This document shows, in pieces, positions 44,790 through 53,447 of a stretch of 64,000 nucleotides of DNA. Positions within the stretch are counted from its first letter, which is position 1; each line of letters starts with the position of its first letter. The notes beneath the pieces are model-generated. The model saw only the letters and a program-made list of their open reading frames with translations, did no database searches and had not been told where the DNA came from. The stretch comes from Bacteroidetes bacterium HGW-Bacteroidetes-16 (GTDB taxonomy: Bacteria; Bacteroidota; Bacteroidia; Bacteroidales; F082): NCBI GenBank assembly GCA_002840975.1, contig PHDN01000005.1:62001-126000 (forward strand), in the 5' to 3' direction. The translations under genes were made by a program, and so were the position numbers.

Positions 44790-46094
44790 ATGTGGCTTTT
44801 TCTGATAAAATATATCGCTTCCACCTATAAAGAAACCTTGCTGCTTATTCGCGACAGGGCAGGCTTGTCCATGTTGTTCATTATGCCAACGGCACTGGTG
44901 CTGATCATGACCATGTTGCAGGATTCCACCTTTAAAGTGCTGGAGGAGAAAAAGTTGTCCGTTCTGGTATTAAACCAGGATGCCGACACCTTTGGGATCA
45001 ATATAGTGGATGGCTTAAAACAGTCGAAGTTTTTCCATGTTATTGATAGTCTGAAGGGAAAAGTACTCGCCGAAAGCGCTTTACGCGAGCAGGTGGCAGC
45101 CGGGAATTTTCAGATTGGCATCATGATTCGGCCAAACGCCAGCCAAACCATCCGTGAAAACATCAAATACAGGATGCTTCAACAACTACCTGAGGAGCAA
45201 TCCGGTATTTTCGGTTCCGACCCTGTTTCCCCATCCCAGCCTGCTTCCATCGATGTGTTTTTCGATCCGGTTACCAAAAACTCCTTTAAACAGGCCATTA
45301 TCAGTGCCTTGCAGGAATATTCCTCCATGGTGGAAGCAAAGGTGCTTTTTGGCGTTTACTCACGGGTTTTCGAAGACATGCTCGACATCAAACTAAAAAA
45401 GCAAGGTGTTTTTTCCCGTTTGGTGAATATCAACGAACAATATGCCGCAACCGATCAACACGTGGCCATTCCCAACTCGGTGCAGCACAATGTACCCGCG
45501 TGGGCAGTGTTTGCCATGTTTTTCGTGGTAATTCCTTTGGCCGGCAACCTGATTAAGGAAAGGGAAAGTGGCGTTTCGCTCAGGCTGCGCACCATGCCTG
45601 GATCTGATTTGGCCATAATCATGGGAAAAGTAACCGCCTATTTTATGGTAATCATCCTGCAAGCTTTGCTCATGCTGGTCATCGGGATTTATCTGCTTCC
45701 TTTGCTGGGTTTGCCTCAGCTCGATCCCGGACATCATTACCTGGCCTTGTTTGTGCTCACGGCTACCATTGCCCTGGCAGCCACCGGATATGGTATTCTG
45801 GTAGGCACCATGGCCGGGACGCTGGAACAGTCTTCTATTTTTGGTTCTATTTCGGTGGTTATTCTGGCTGCGATAGGTGGCGTTTGGGTTCCTGTTTTTA
45901 TGATGAGCGATGTGATGCAGGTGGTTACCAAACTCTCACCACTCAACTGGTCGCTGAACGGTTATTATGATATTTTTCTCCGCAACGCCGGTTTGATGGA
46001 TATACTACCCAACCTGACAGCGCTGTTTCTTTTCTTTGTAACTTGCGTGTCGGTTAGTTGGTGGGTCAATACGCATAAGAATCAGCCGGTGTAA
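44790..46094 (+). CDS. ABC-2 type permease
   Basis: A 434-residue membrane protein with an N-terminal transmembrane helix (LSMLFIMPTALVLIMTML), a large extracytoplasmic loop (about residues 50-230) and a C-terminal bundle of five helices (for example WAVFAMFFVVIPLAG and AIGGVWVPVFMMSD). This is the ABC-2/NatB/YhgE-like layout. It forms an exporter with the preceding ATPase. After it comes a 297-base stretch holding a short GGAAG(T/C)C heptamer repeat (46116-46136). Confidence 0.9.
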   Translation: MWLFLIKYIASTYKETLLLIRDRAGLSMLFIMPTALVLIMTMLQDSTFKVLEEKKLSVLVLNQDADTFGINIVDGLKQSKFFHVIDSLKGKVLAESALREQVAAGNFQIGIMIRPNASQTIRENIKYRMLQQLPEEQSGIFGSDPVSPSQPASIDVFFDPVTKNSFKQAIISALQEYSSMVEAKVLFGVYSRVFEDMLDIKLKKQGVFSRLVNINEQYAATDQHVAIPNSVQHNVPAWAVFAMFFVVIPLAGNLIKERESGVSLRLRTMPGSDLAIIMGKVTAYFMVIILQALLMLVIGIYLLPLLGLPQLDPGHHYLALFVLTATIALAATGYGILVGTMAGTLEQSSIFGSISVVILAAIGGVWVPVFMMSDVMQVVTKLSPLNWSLNGYYDIFLRNAGLMDILPNLTALFLFFVTCVSVSWWVNTHKNQPV

Positions 46095-46115
46095 GGGAAG
46101 GGGAAGTTAAAAGAT

Positions 46116-46136
46116 GGAAGCCGGAAGTCGGAAGTC
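46116..46136. repeat. three tandem heptamers
   Basis: GGAAGCC, GGAAGTC and GGAAGTC stand in tandem 22 bases after the ABC permease stop. The spacer to 46391 otherwise shows no gene. Confidence 0.7.
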
Positions 46137-46391
46137 GGGGCCCCATCTTATATAATAAAAATTAGTAGTCTAGAAAAATACTTTATAAAAGTGTAGGCCA
46201 CGACAGTTTCCCTCTTTGGGGGATTATGGGGGTAGAAAGCCGAACCTAGATTCCTATCCCGAACACATTCAGGATTCAGGATCGGGGGAAGCAATAAAAC
46301 TGAAAATTAAGCTCCGAAGTGGCGAAAGTGGCTAGCCTGATTATATAAGATGTATCCGTTTATAACCGGTCGATAATTTAGTAGTAAAGTC

Positions 46392-47174
46392 ATGTACAAA
46401 GAACACAACTCACTTTTTTCAGAAATCAAACAGGTGGCCAGATACTTATGGAAACGAGGTTGGGCTGAAAAGAATGCCGGAAATTTTTCTGTCCGCCTTT
46501 CGGCGAAAGCCGTTGCATCCAAAGAACAAATTTATCCTTTGGAGCAAGAATTTTCAGCGCTGGCCAATCAGATCTTTTTAATCTCCATCAAAGGCAGCCG
46601 AATGCGTAACATGGCTAAAAATCCAAAACGAAATACCCTCTTTATCCAAATTGGACCGAAAGGCCAAAATTTTCAGGTTATTCACCGAAATAAACACGCC
46701 CAACAGGCAGAACCCACCAGCGAACTGTCAGCTCATTTAACCATCCACAACATGCTCGTCAACAGCGCATCCACAGCCAGGGTAGTGATGCACACCCATG
46801 TAACCGAACTCATCGCCCTCACCCACATTCCACAATTTTGTAACGAAACCGCATTGAACAATCTACTTTGGAGCATGCATCCCGAAACGGTGATGTTTGT
46901 TCCGGGAGGTGTGGGATTTGTTCCTTTCGAACTTCCGGGAAGTGCTGCCATTGCAGAACTAACCACACAGAAACTAGCCAACCACCAGATCGCCATCTGG
47001 GAAAAACACGGTGCTTTTTCGGTGGCATCGAGTTTACAGGATTGTTTTGACACCCTTGATATATTGGCCAAATCGGCCAAAATTTATTTTATGCTGAGAA
47101 ACAGCCTTGAAAATGAAGATCCTCCGGGTCTTACATCGGAGCAACTTGAACGGTTGAGGAATATCGTTTTTTAG
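46392..47174 (+). CDS. class II aldolase, rhamnulose-1-phosphate aldolase-like
   Basis: A 260-residue class II aldolase/adducin-family protein. The zinc motif VMHTHVTELIALTH, the NAGNFSVRLS opening, VMFVPGGVGFVPFELPG and WEKHGAFSVASSLQDCFD with the third His match RhaD-type enzymes better than fuculose aldolases. RhaD cleaves rhamnulose-1-phosphate to DHAP and lactaldehyde. No other rhamnose genes are in the window, so the substrate is uncertain. It lies between the ABC exporter and the AT-rich island. Confidence 0.78.
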   Translation: MYKEHNSLFSEIKQVARYLWKRGWAEKNAGNFSVRLSAKAVASKEQIYPLEQEFSALANQIFLISIKGSRMRNMAKNPKRNTLFIQIGPKGQNFQVIHRNKHAQQAEPTSELSAHLTIHNMLVNSASTARVVMHTHVTELIALTHIPQFCNETALNNLLWSMHPETVMFVPGGVGFVPFELPGSAAIAELTTQKLANHQIAIWEKHGAFSVASSLQDCFDTLDILAKSAKIYFMLRNSLENEDPPGLTSEQLERLRNIVF

Positions 47175-47526
47175 AGGACAATACCTTTCCCAAAGTTTGA
47201 ATTAAAAACCACTCCTGGAAGCAGGGTCAATCTCCATGGCCTCCCATCCCCCAAAACAAATCACCAAAAAAACAAACCTAAAAATCAAACCAATAAAATA
47301 ATTTCCTAGATTTACCATCCCAACACCCGATGATCCATTTACAGTGAAGGAGAAAGGAACCGATTTAACTAATACTAAACGGTTATGATTGTATAATATA
47401 TTGATAATGAGATTAAATGAATACTAAAAGGAATTTAAACGACAAAGGCTATATAAAAGGCATAGGGACAATTGACGGTGTAGGGATGTAATGGTGCATT
47501 TTAGGACGTGACATTTTAAATAAATT
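47175..47526. other. AT-rich intergenic region at the left edge of the accessory island
   Basis: These 352 bases contain no gene. Composition becomes markedly AT-rich from about 47270. I see no tRNA-derived attachment site or clear flanking direct repeat. Confidence 0.5.
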
Positions 47527-48219
47527 ATGAAACTAAATAATACCGAAATATTTAAGCTGTTTAATGATAAAGGTATATTTCACCTTTATCATTCCAATAC
47601 AGTTCGGACTGCTAGAACATTTATTGAACAAGGAGGTCTCTTGTCAAGAGGAGCTGTCGAATCAATGGGACTTGAACAAACATTACAATCTTCTGATGGA
47701 ATTGATAAAATATTCAATGTTTGGAATGACATCTTTTTAGATACTGTCGACCTCCATGCATACTTTAATAGACAAAATTTGTATGGACCAATACTTTTCA
47801 AACTCTCAACAAGATTTCTAAATGAAAATGAGTTTAATATTTGGATTACAAAAAGTAATCCTATTCACTGGAATCAGAATATGGCAGATGAGGAGAAATA
47901 TTTTAGTTCGGTGCAAGAATTATCAGATAATTGGGATAATTATCAGCGACAGAAAAAAATGATAACAATCAAAAATAATTCTTCTCCAATTTTAATGGAA
48001 TATGTTGAAGAAATAATCATCGATGACCCGGGTGTAATGAATCCTCAAACTGGACTTATTTTCTTTAATCAAGCCATCAAAGATTTAAGGGAGTCTTTAA
48101 AGAGCAATCCTCCATTACGCAATAGATTTCGTCTTCGGACTTGTAACGGCGGATGTTATTGTAGAGATAATTATTTACGCCAACTTATTATACCTGAATT
48201 AAATAGATTATTCTTATAA
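47527..48219 (+). CDS. unrecognised protein with ADP-ribosyltransferase-like start
   Basis: A 230-residue AT-rich gene. The opening HLYHSNTVRTARTFIEQGGLLS resembles in outline the first strand and helix of DarT/RNA-2'-phosphotransferase-type ADP-ribosyltransferases (H-x-(T/S)-x-x-x-A... G-G-L-x-S), and NLYGPILFKLSTRFL could be the following strand. A catalytic Glu cannot be assigned with confidence. The C-terminus ends in a CNGGCYCRDN cluster of three Cys. It is 10 bases from a zinc-ribbon protein, so the two form an operon. A toxin or DNA-modifying role is speculation. Confidence 0.5.
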   Translation: MKLNNTEIFKLFNDKGIFHLYHSNTVRTARTFIEQGGLLSRGAVESMGLEQTLQSSDGIDKIFNVWNDIFLDTVDLHAYFNRQNLYGPILFKLSTRFLNENEFNIWITKSNPIHWNQNMADEEKYFSSVQELSDNWDNYQRQKKMITIKNNSSPILMEYVEEIIIDDPGVMNPQTGLIFFNQAIKDLRESLKSNPPLRNRFRLRTCNGGCYCRDNYLRQLIIPELNRLFL

Positions 48220-48229
48220 AGAAAATATT

Positions 48230-48445
48230 ATGGATTTTAAAATAATTAAATGTAAACACTGCCATACCAAGCAAGAAGTTAGAGAAGTAAAACTACTTTT
48301 TCCAGAAAAGAAGGTCATAGAAACTGCATATTGCTCCAATTGTTCAATAAAGATTTTCGAAAATAGAACAGATGGCTGGTTTACTGTTACGAACCTTGAA
48401 GTAAAAAAATTAGTTGATGAAAAGTGTGAATATCCAATGCCATAA
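48230..48445 (+). CDS. small zinc-ribbon protein
   Basis: A 71-residue protein with two CxxC knuckles, Cys8-x-x-Cys11 and Cys35-x-x-Cys38, spaced as in a zinc ribbon. It directly follows the ADP-ribosyltransferase-like gene by 10 bases, consistent with co-expression. No homologous family comes to mind. It could be an accessory or antitoxin-type partner, which is only a guess. Confidence 0.6.
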   Translation: MDFKIIKCKHCHTKQEVREVKLLFPEKKVIETAYCSNCSIKIFENRTDGWFTVTNLEVKKLVDEKCEYPMP

Positions 48446-48644
48446 AAAACGTACCATAACAAAGTTGCATATACTTTATGGTTGGTTTCAGTCTGAATAT
48501 GACCATATTATTTCCAAATATAATTCGGTGTGGCAAGAAAGATTTTTCTTTTACAGCTCGCCAAAAAGCATATGCTGCCGGTTGGCGGTAATTTGAAGAA
48601 GTCCCAACATTAAGAATAAGTTGAATCATTATAAAATCTAAACT

Positions 48645-49490
48645 ATGAAAAAATATCAACGATTATTTCATTTCATGAAACACGAAAAGACAAGTGCAAC
48701 AATATTATTAGGATTAATAATTTTTTACTCATTACTTTTTACTTCATGTGGATCAACAAAAAAAGAGGATATCATATTGGGGAAATGGAAAGTTGATTCA
48801 ATTATGTCATACAACAAAGGCGAAAAGCGATATTTTGTTCCGTTATTAGATGAAGATGATATAGTTGGTACTATTTACAATCCCAGAATCTTAGATTTTA
48901 ATGAATTTGGAGAGAAAATAGAATATCGATTAAACAGTTATCAAAATAGAACTATGACATTTTATGATTTCGTTGATAACTACTCAAAAATCAAATTTAC
49001 TCACGGAAAAAAGGGAGATAAGACATACAATGAATCTACTTGGCAAATAGATAAACTTAACAACGATCAATTCCAGTATTCAACAATCTATGATATCCTT
49101 AGTAGCCGCTTGGTATATAAATTTTATTTAACAAAGGTTAAACCTCGGAGATATTCACAGGAAGATTTACAGGGTAAATGGTTAATAAAATATCAAATAA
49201 GTTTTATCACTGGAGAAGAAATTAAAATTGATTCGTCAATTAGGCAGGTGTTTGAGATTTCAGACAATAACCTGAAACTATACTACGATAGTGATAATCA
49301 ATACGGTGAGATGAACGCACAATACAAAGTAAAAGGAGATTCTTTGCTAATTGATGGTTGGCTTGATTTTTACATATTTGAGTGCGATAAAAGTAAATTA
49401 GTTCTGATGGAAAATGATGGTAAAAAATTATTTGGTGACTTTTCTGACATTACAAGTTATTATATCAAAGTTGCTGAAAGAATTGATTAA
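48645..49490 (+). CDS. lipocalin-like lipoprotein of the AT-rich island
   Basis: A 281-residue lipoprotein with lipobox LFTSC (Cys35). The upstream residues are long for a signal peptide, so the ATG at 48675 (Met11) may be the true start. Two segments start with ILGKWKVDSI and LQGKWLIKYQ, a G-K-W repeat like that of the lipoprotein at 25083, suggesting two lipocalin-like domains. Codon use is AT-rich, as in its neighbours. Confidence 0.65.
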   Translation: MKKYQRLFHFMKHEKTSATILLGLIIFYSLLFTSCGSTKKEDIILGKWKVDSIMSYNKGEKRYFVPLLDEDDIVGTIYNPRILDFNEFGEKIEYRLNSYQNRTMTFYDFVDNYSKIKFTHGKKGDKTYNESTWQIDKLNNDQFQYSTIYDILSSRLVYKFYLTKVKPRRYSQEDLQGKWLIKYQISFITGEEIKIDSSIRQVFEISDNNLKLYYDSDNQYGEMNAQYKVKGDSLLIDGWLDFYIFECDKSKLVLMENDGKKLFGDFSDITSYYIKVAERID

Positions 49491-49516
49491 TTGGATAACT
49501 CTAAACAAAATCTTAA

Positions 49517-50476
49517 ATGAGAAGTAAAGACGATTTATGTTTAATATGTAACCTGTATAAGTCGGATAAAACAAACTCCCATTTCATTCCTGCTGGATTG
49601 TTAAAATCAAACATAGGGGAAAGAAATTATGAAGAGGCTTATATGATAGGGGTTTCAGAACAAGCGCCAATCACAGATTATTTTGGTCGCTCAAATCTTA
49701 AAAATACTGATCCTGAGATTAAACAAAATCCTCATGCTGCTGATTATATATTTTGTAGTAAATGTGAAGATAAACTTGCAGAATTAGAAAATGAGTTTGT
49801 ACCATATCTGAATTCCCTCAAGAAAAAATTTGCAGGCAAGCAAGATAATGTTTTAGTCTTCGGGGACTTAAACACATTAAGATTTAAAGTTTTCGTCTAT
49901 TCATTAATTTATAGATTAAACCTACAATCAGTTTTAAAGAATCTGCTTACAGGTATTGATTTTCACCTGTTTAATAAATTGAGACTTATTATAAGTAATA
50001 AATTTGCAGGACTCGATTATTTAGTTGACACCAGCATAAATTTTTCTGTATTTGCCTCATTAAATAATGAATATGATTATTCGATGAACTTTGTCGGGAT
50101 AAATACTTTCTTTATTAATCCATTGCTAATGGTTAATGAATTCCATATCGTACCTTACATTCCGCCATTTCCATTGATTAATTCAAGTTTTGAGAGTGCC
50201 TTTAAACATTATCAAAACCTTGATGGGCTAACTAATAAGCAAGTTAGTATCTATAATGTAGAAACTGAAAAATGGTTAACGGTTCACGAGCATTTAGTTA
50301 ATTATCAAGCTTATCAGTTTAGAACAATAAGAATTGGACAACTTATGCGTAAAACAAAACAAACTTTTGAAGAGTGTCAACAAAAATTATATAACCTTGC
50401 TGAGAAAATCCATTTGGAAACAAGCAAACCCTTTGGAATATCATATGATGTTGCGTTTAAAAAACTAATTGAATAG
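49517..50476 (+). CDS. putative HNH-like zinc-finger protein
   Basis: A 319-residue protein. The N-terminus has CLIC (Cys-x-x-Cys, about residues 8-11), then KTNSHFIPAGLL, whose H-(F/I)-I-P resembles the EHIIPK core of HNH nucleases, and later FCSKCEDKL, a second CxxC. This is a treble-clef-like arrangement, but a complete HNH set cannot be confirmed. The remaining 220 residues are unrecognised and helical. It begins 26 bases after the lipoprotein gene. Confidence 0.5.
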   Translation: MRSKDDLCLICNLYKSDKTNSHFIPAGLLKSNIGERNYEEAYMIGVSEQAPITDYFGRSNLKNTDPEIKQNPHAADYIFCSKCEDKLAELENEFVPYLNSLKKKFAGKQDNVLVFGDLNTLRFKVFVYSLIYRLNLQSVLKNLLTGIDFHLFNKLRLIISNKFAGLDYLVDTSINFSVFASLNNEYDYSMNFVGINTFFINPLLMVNEFHIVPYIPPFPLINSSFESAFKHYQNLDGLTNKQVSIYNVETEKWLTVHEHLVNYQAYQFRTIRIGQLMRKTKQTFEECQQKLYNLAEKIHLETSKPFGISYDVAFKKLIE

Positions 50477-50938
50477 AAAAAACTACCGCCAATCGAGTAG
50501 GCTGCCTCCACTGGCGCCCGAATGTTTCACGTGCCTTTAATACAACAATTTGTAAGTTAATAAAACGACTTATGGTTCAATTCTGGCAACCATGTGTATG
50601 TTTTTAGACAACAGTAGTCGCACAGGGGGGTTAGGGATATTGATAAAGAGCCAAAGTTAATTTTAATAGTCACGCGTTACGCTATCGCTAAACGCGCGCC
50701 ATTGCAGATAGACACACAGCCTGACACACTTTTTTGAAGACTCCTCAACATTATGAAACATTTTGAATTAGAAAAATTACGCCTGTTTTTCCGATTGTAA
50801 TCGAAATTTCAGGTCAATCTGCCCATTAAAACGCCCGATTGCACCACGACACATGCGCTCCCCTCCGCCCAAACACAAAATCTTAGCTTAGTTCATCCAC
50901 AAATTTCCTACCTTTGCAAGCTTAATATTTTTACCCGC
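50477..50938 (+). other. intergenic region at the right edge of the accessory island
   Basis: No gene is seen in these 462 bases. It holds TACCGCCAA (50487-50495), the inverse of TTGGCGGTA at 48580-48588, and composition returns to normal by about 50800. An exact -7 element TACCTTTG lies at 50909-50916, 22 bases before the next ATG, and probably drives the ketosynthase operon. Confidence 0.5.
50909..50916 (+). promoter_or_regulatory. -7 element of the thioesterase-ketosynthase-ACP operon
   Basis: TACCTTTG matches TAnnTTTG exactly. The start codon follows 22 bases later at 50939. A -33 TTG at the ideal distance is not evident. Seven genes downstream are spaced by 0-19 bases or overlap, so this may drive them all. 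Confidence 0.55.
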
Positions 50939-51373
50939 ATGTCCAAAAAACTCATTGATATTACTGAAGTAAAGGTTCGTTTTGGCGAGGTCGATTCGAT
51001 GAGCATTGTATGGCATGGCAATTATGTAAAATACCTCGAAGAAGGCCGTGAATCCTTCGGACAGCGGTTTGGGATATCTTATCTTGAAATCTACGCCAAC
51101 GATGTGATGGCACCGATTGTGAACATGAACATCGATTACAAAAAACAGGTCGCTTACGGCGATTCAGTCATCGTTGAAACAGAATACATTAACACCGAAG
51201 CTGCTAAAATTCAATTCAAATACCGCCTCTTTCGCAAATCGGATGGCGAACTGGTAGCCACTGCCACCACCACCCAGGTTTTTATCAACCTCGAACGTGA
51301 AATGCTGTTGTACCCGCCCGTTTTTGCACTGGATTGGAAAAAACGAATGGGCCTTATCAAAGAAATCCGCTAA
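50939..51373 (+). CDS. 4-hydroxybenzoyl-CoA thioesterase-type hotdog protein
   Basis: A 144-residue hotdog thioesterase of the YbgC/FadM type. The motif VRFGEVDSMSIVWHGNYVKY, with the family Asp-x-Met-x-(I/V)-V-(W/Y)-H pattern, contains the catalytic Asp. In aryl polyene loci such an enzyme hydrolyses acyl-thioesters for editing or release; that role is inferred. It begins the ketosynthase operon and is one base from the next gene. Confidence 0.87.
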   Translation: MSKKLIDITEVKVRFGEVDSMSIVWHGNYVKYLEEGRESFGQRFGISYLEIYANDVMAPIVNMNIDYKKQVAYGDSVIVETEYINTEAAKIQFKYRLFRKSDGELVATATTTQVFINLEREMLLYPPVFALDWKKRMGLIKEIR

Positions 51374-51374
51374 C

Positions 51375-52517
51375 ATGGCCGTTCGATTTGTCTCTTCCAA
51401 CATCATTTCATCGCTGGGGTTTTCAACTGAAGAGAACTTTCAAAACCTGCTGCATGGCAAAGCAGGAATTCAAACCATTAACGATCCATTACTTTATCCT
51501 GCGCCTTTTCTGGCCGCCTGCATCCATCAGGCAGAGTTGGAAGAAAGATGGATTGAAACCAATCAGAAAGAGGTAGCTTCCACACGATTGGAAAAAATGC
51601 TGATCCTGTCGATTACTGAAGCCCTTTCAAAAACCAAAATAGACATCTCTTCCAGCCGTACTGCGATCCTTCTGTCAACCACCAAAGGCAACATTGATTT
51701 GTTAAATCTAATTGAAAGCATTGATCCTGAGCGATTATTGCTATGGAAACTGGGCGAATTTATCGGGCATTACTTTGGAAATCCAAATCCTGTCAGGGTT
51801 GTTACCAACGCGTGTATCTCTGGCGTTCTGGCCATCAATACTGCGGCCATGATGTTGAAAGGCGAAAGATTTGATCACATCATTGTTGTGGGTGGCGATT
51901 TGGTAACCAGGTTTGTGGTGAGTGGGTTTATGTCGTTTTTATCACTCAGTGAAACCCCGTGCAAACCCTTCGATCGTGACCGCGATGGACTTTCACTGGG
52001 CGAAGCCGCAGGAACACTCATCCTGGAGAAAACCAGTTTCCCTGAACAGGGGGATATCTTATTCTCCGGTGGAGCCACGGCCAACGATGCCAACCACATT
52101 TCAGGACCATCACGCACCGCAGAAGGTTCGGTGATTGCCATTCAAAATGCATTGAACGAGTCCGGCATTGCCGCTCAGGATATCGACCACATCAATGCAC
52201 ATGGCACGGCCACACGGTACAACGACGATATGGAAAGTATTGCCATACAGCGACTTGGTTTATCCGAATTACCCGTCAACAGTTTCAAAGGCAGTTGGGG
52301 GCATACACTGGGTGCTGCGGGAATCATCGAAACCGCAGCCTTGATCGAATCGATGAAAGCCGATACCATCCTGCCTACCGTAGGATTCAACATGCCAGGA
52401 ACCACAGAGAACCTGATCGTAACAAAAAAGCCCCTTTCAAAACCATTACACACCTGTTTAAAACTGGCTTCCGGATTTGGAGGATGTAATGCGGCACTTG
52501 TTCTAAATAAAAAGTAA
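51375..52517 (+). CDS. beta-ketoacyl-ACP synthase with intact catalytic triad
   Basis: A 380-residue FabF-type ketosynthase. I start it at the ATG at 51375, since the longer frame would overlap the thioesterase by 77 bases. Cys147 (TNACISGVLA), His276 (INAHGTATR) and His310 (SWGHTLGAAG) form a complete triad, so it should condense malonyl-ACP with the growing chain. It is followed after 7 bases by a degenerate ketosynthase-like half protein. It is one of two active ketosynthases in the operon. Confidence 0.9.
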   Translation: MAVRFVSSNIISSLGFSTEENFQNLLHGKAGIQTINDPLLYPAPFLAACIHQAELEERWIETNQKEVASTRLEKMLILSITEALSKTKIDISSSRTAILLSTTKGNIDLLNLIESIDPERLLLWKLGEFIGHYFGNPNPVRVVTNACISGVLAINTAAMMLKGERFDHIIVVGGDLVTRFVVSGFMSFLSLSETPCKPFDRDRDGLSLGEAAGTLILEKTSFPEQGDILFSGGATANDANHISGPSRTAEGSVIAIQNALNESGIAAQDIDHINAHGTATRYNDDMESIAIQRLGLSELPVNSFKGSWGHTLGAAGIIETAALIESMKADTILPTVGFNMPGTTENLIVTKKPLSKPLHTCLKLASGFGGCNAALVLNKK

Positions 52518-52524
52518 TCTCACC

Positions 52525-53163
52525 ATGACGCCACAGATCACCGCTTTCTGTCACATCAAAAAAAATCAGGTTTTCCTGAACGGCAAACGCATTTTTAGTA
52601 CCGGACCTGAGGTGGACATGCGTGAATTTGTGAAGGCTGCCTTCCGGAATACCGGAACAAAATACCCCAAGTTTTTTAAGATGGACGACTACAGCAAGCT
52701 GGGTTTTCTGGCTGCCGAAGTTTTGATGAAGGAGGTCGGTGAATCAACAATAGAGGCCAAATCAACCGGTATTGTGTTTTCAAACCGTCACTCAACACTG
52801 ACCACCGATCAGCTTTTTCAGGATTCAATCCAGTCGGACGACGCCTTTTTCCCAAGTCCTTCGGTGTTCGTTTACACCCTGCCCAACATCATGGCAGGCG
52901 AAATCGCCATCAGGCATCATTTTACGGGAGAAAACGCTTTCTTTGTATCTTCGGCCTTTGATCCGGATTGGCACACTTTCTATATAAATCAGCTGTTTGA
53001 AAGCAAAAAAATTTCAGCTTGCCTTTCGGGATGGGTGGAAATGGATGATCAAAGTCTGGAAGCATTTGTTTACTTTGTGGAAAAACGGAAGAATCAGCAG
53101 AATGAATCAATGCAACATACCGTGGAAGAATTGAATAATTTGTATAAAATAAATGATAAATAA
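52525..53163 (+). CDS. degenerate ketosynthase N-terminal-like protein
   Basis: A 212-residue protein resembling only the N-terminal half of a FabF-type ketosynthase (LGFLAAEVLM, TGIVFSNRHSTL, PSVFVYTLPNIMAGEIAIRH). At the position of the nucleophilic Cys it has VSSAFDPD, so Cys is absent, and no His pair exists. It is too short to be a full thiolase fold. It may act as a scaffold or chain-length partner for the preceding ketosynthase. Similar short proteins accompany flexirubin-type loci. The frame is intact, which argues against simple decay. Confidence 0.75.
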   Translation: MTPQITAFCHIKKNQVFLNGKRIFSTGPEVDMREFVKAAFRNTGTKYPKFFKMDDYSKLGFLAAEVLMKEVGESTIEAKSTGIVFSNRHSTLTTDQLFQDSIQSDDAFFPSPSVFVYTLPNIMAGEIAIRHHFTGENAFFVSSAFDPDWHTFYINQLFESKKISACLSGWVEMDDQSLEAFVYFVEKRKNQQNESMQHTVEELNNLYKINDK

Positions 53164-53171
53164 ATCGCACT

Positions 53172-53429
53172 ATGGAAGCCTTAATTGAAAAATTAAAAGA
53201 ACAGATTATCAAACAATTAAACCTGGAAGACATCACTCCTGCTGACATCAATGAAGAAGATTCACTGTTTGGAGAAGGTCTTGGTCTCGATTCAATCGAT
53301 GCGCTCGAACTGATTGTACTCCTTGAAAAAGAATATGGCATCAGAATCGAAAATCCGAAAGACGGGCAGAAGATTTTCTTTTCGATAAAAACCATGGCAG
53401 AATTTATCCAGGAACACCAAAAAAAATAA
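53172..53429 (+). CDS. acyl carrier protein
   Basis: An 85-residue acyl carrier protein with the 4'-phosphopantetheine attachment Ser41 in GLGLDSIDALELIVLL. It is acidic and helical, of normal length. It should carry the aryl polyene or acyl intermediates for the surrounding ketosynthases and dehydratases and differs from a housekeeping AcpP, which normally reads DSLD. It lies 8 bases after the half-ketosynthase and 18 before the next ketosynthase. Confidence 0.93.
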   Translation: MEALIEKLKEQIIKQLNLEDITPADINEEDSLFGEGLGLDSIDALELIVLLEKEYGIRIENPKDGQKIFFSIKTMAEFIQEHQKK

Positions 53430-53447
53430 CCCGAATAAATTAGCGAG

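Noticed and set aside
47527-48219. Naming the gene darT with a DarG partner
   Set aside because: The similarity is limited to the first strand-helix pattern, no catalytic Glu is assignable, and the neighbour is a zinc ribbon without a macrodomain.
48414-48596. 60-residue open frame after the zinc-ribbon gene
   Set aside because: It overlaps the zinc-ribbon gene and runs through a palindromic spacer; composition is not protein-like.
47175-50938. Integrative element or prophage
   Set aside because: No integrase, transposase, structural phage gene or att-like direct repeat was found; only composition and gene content suggest transfer.
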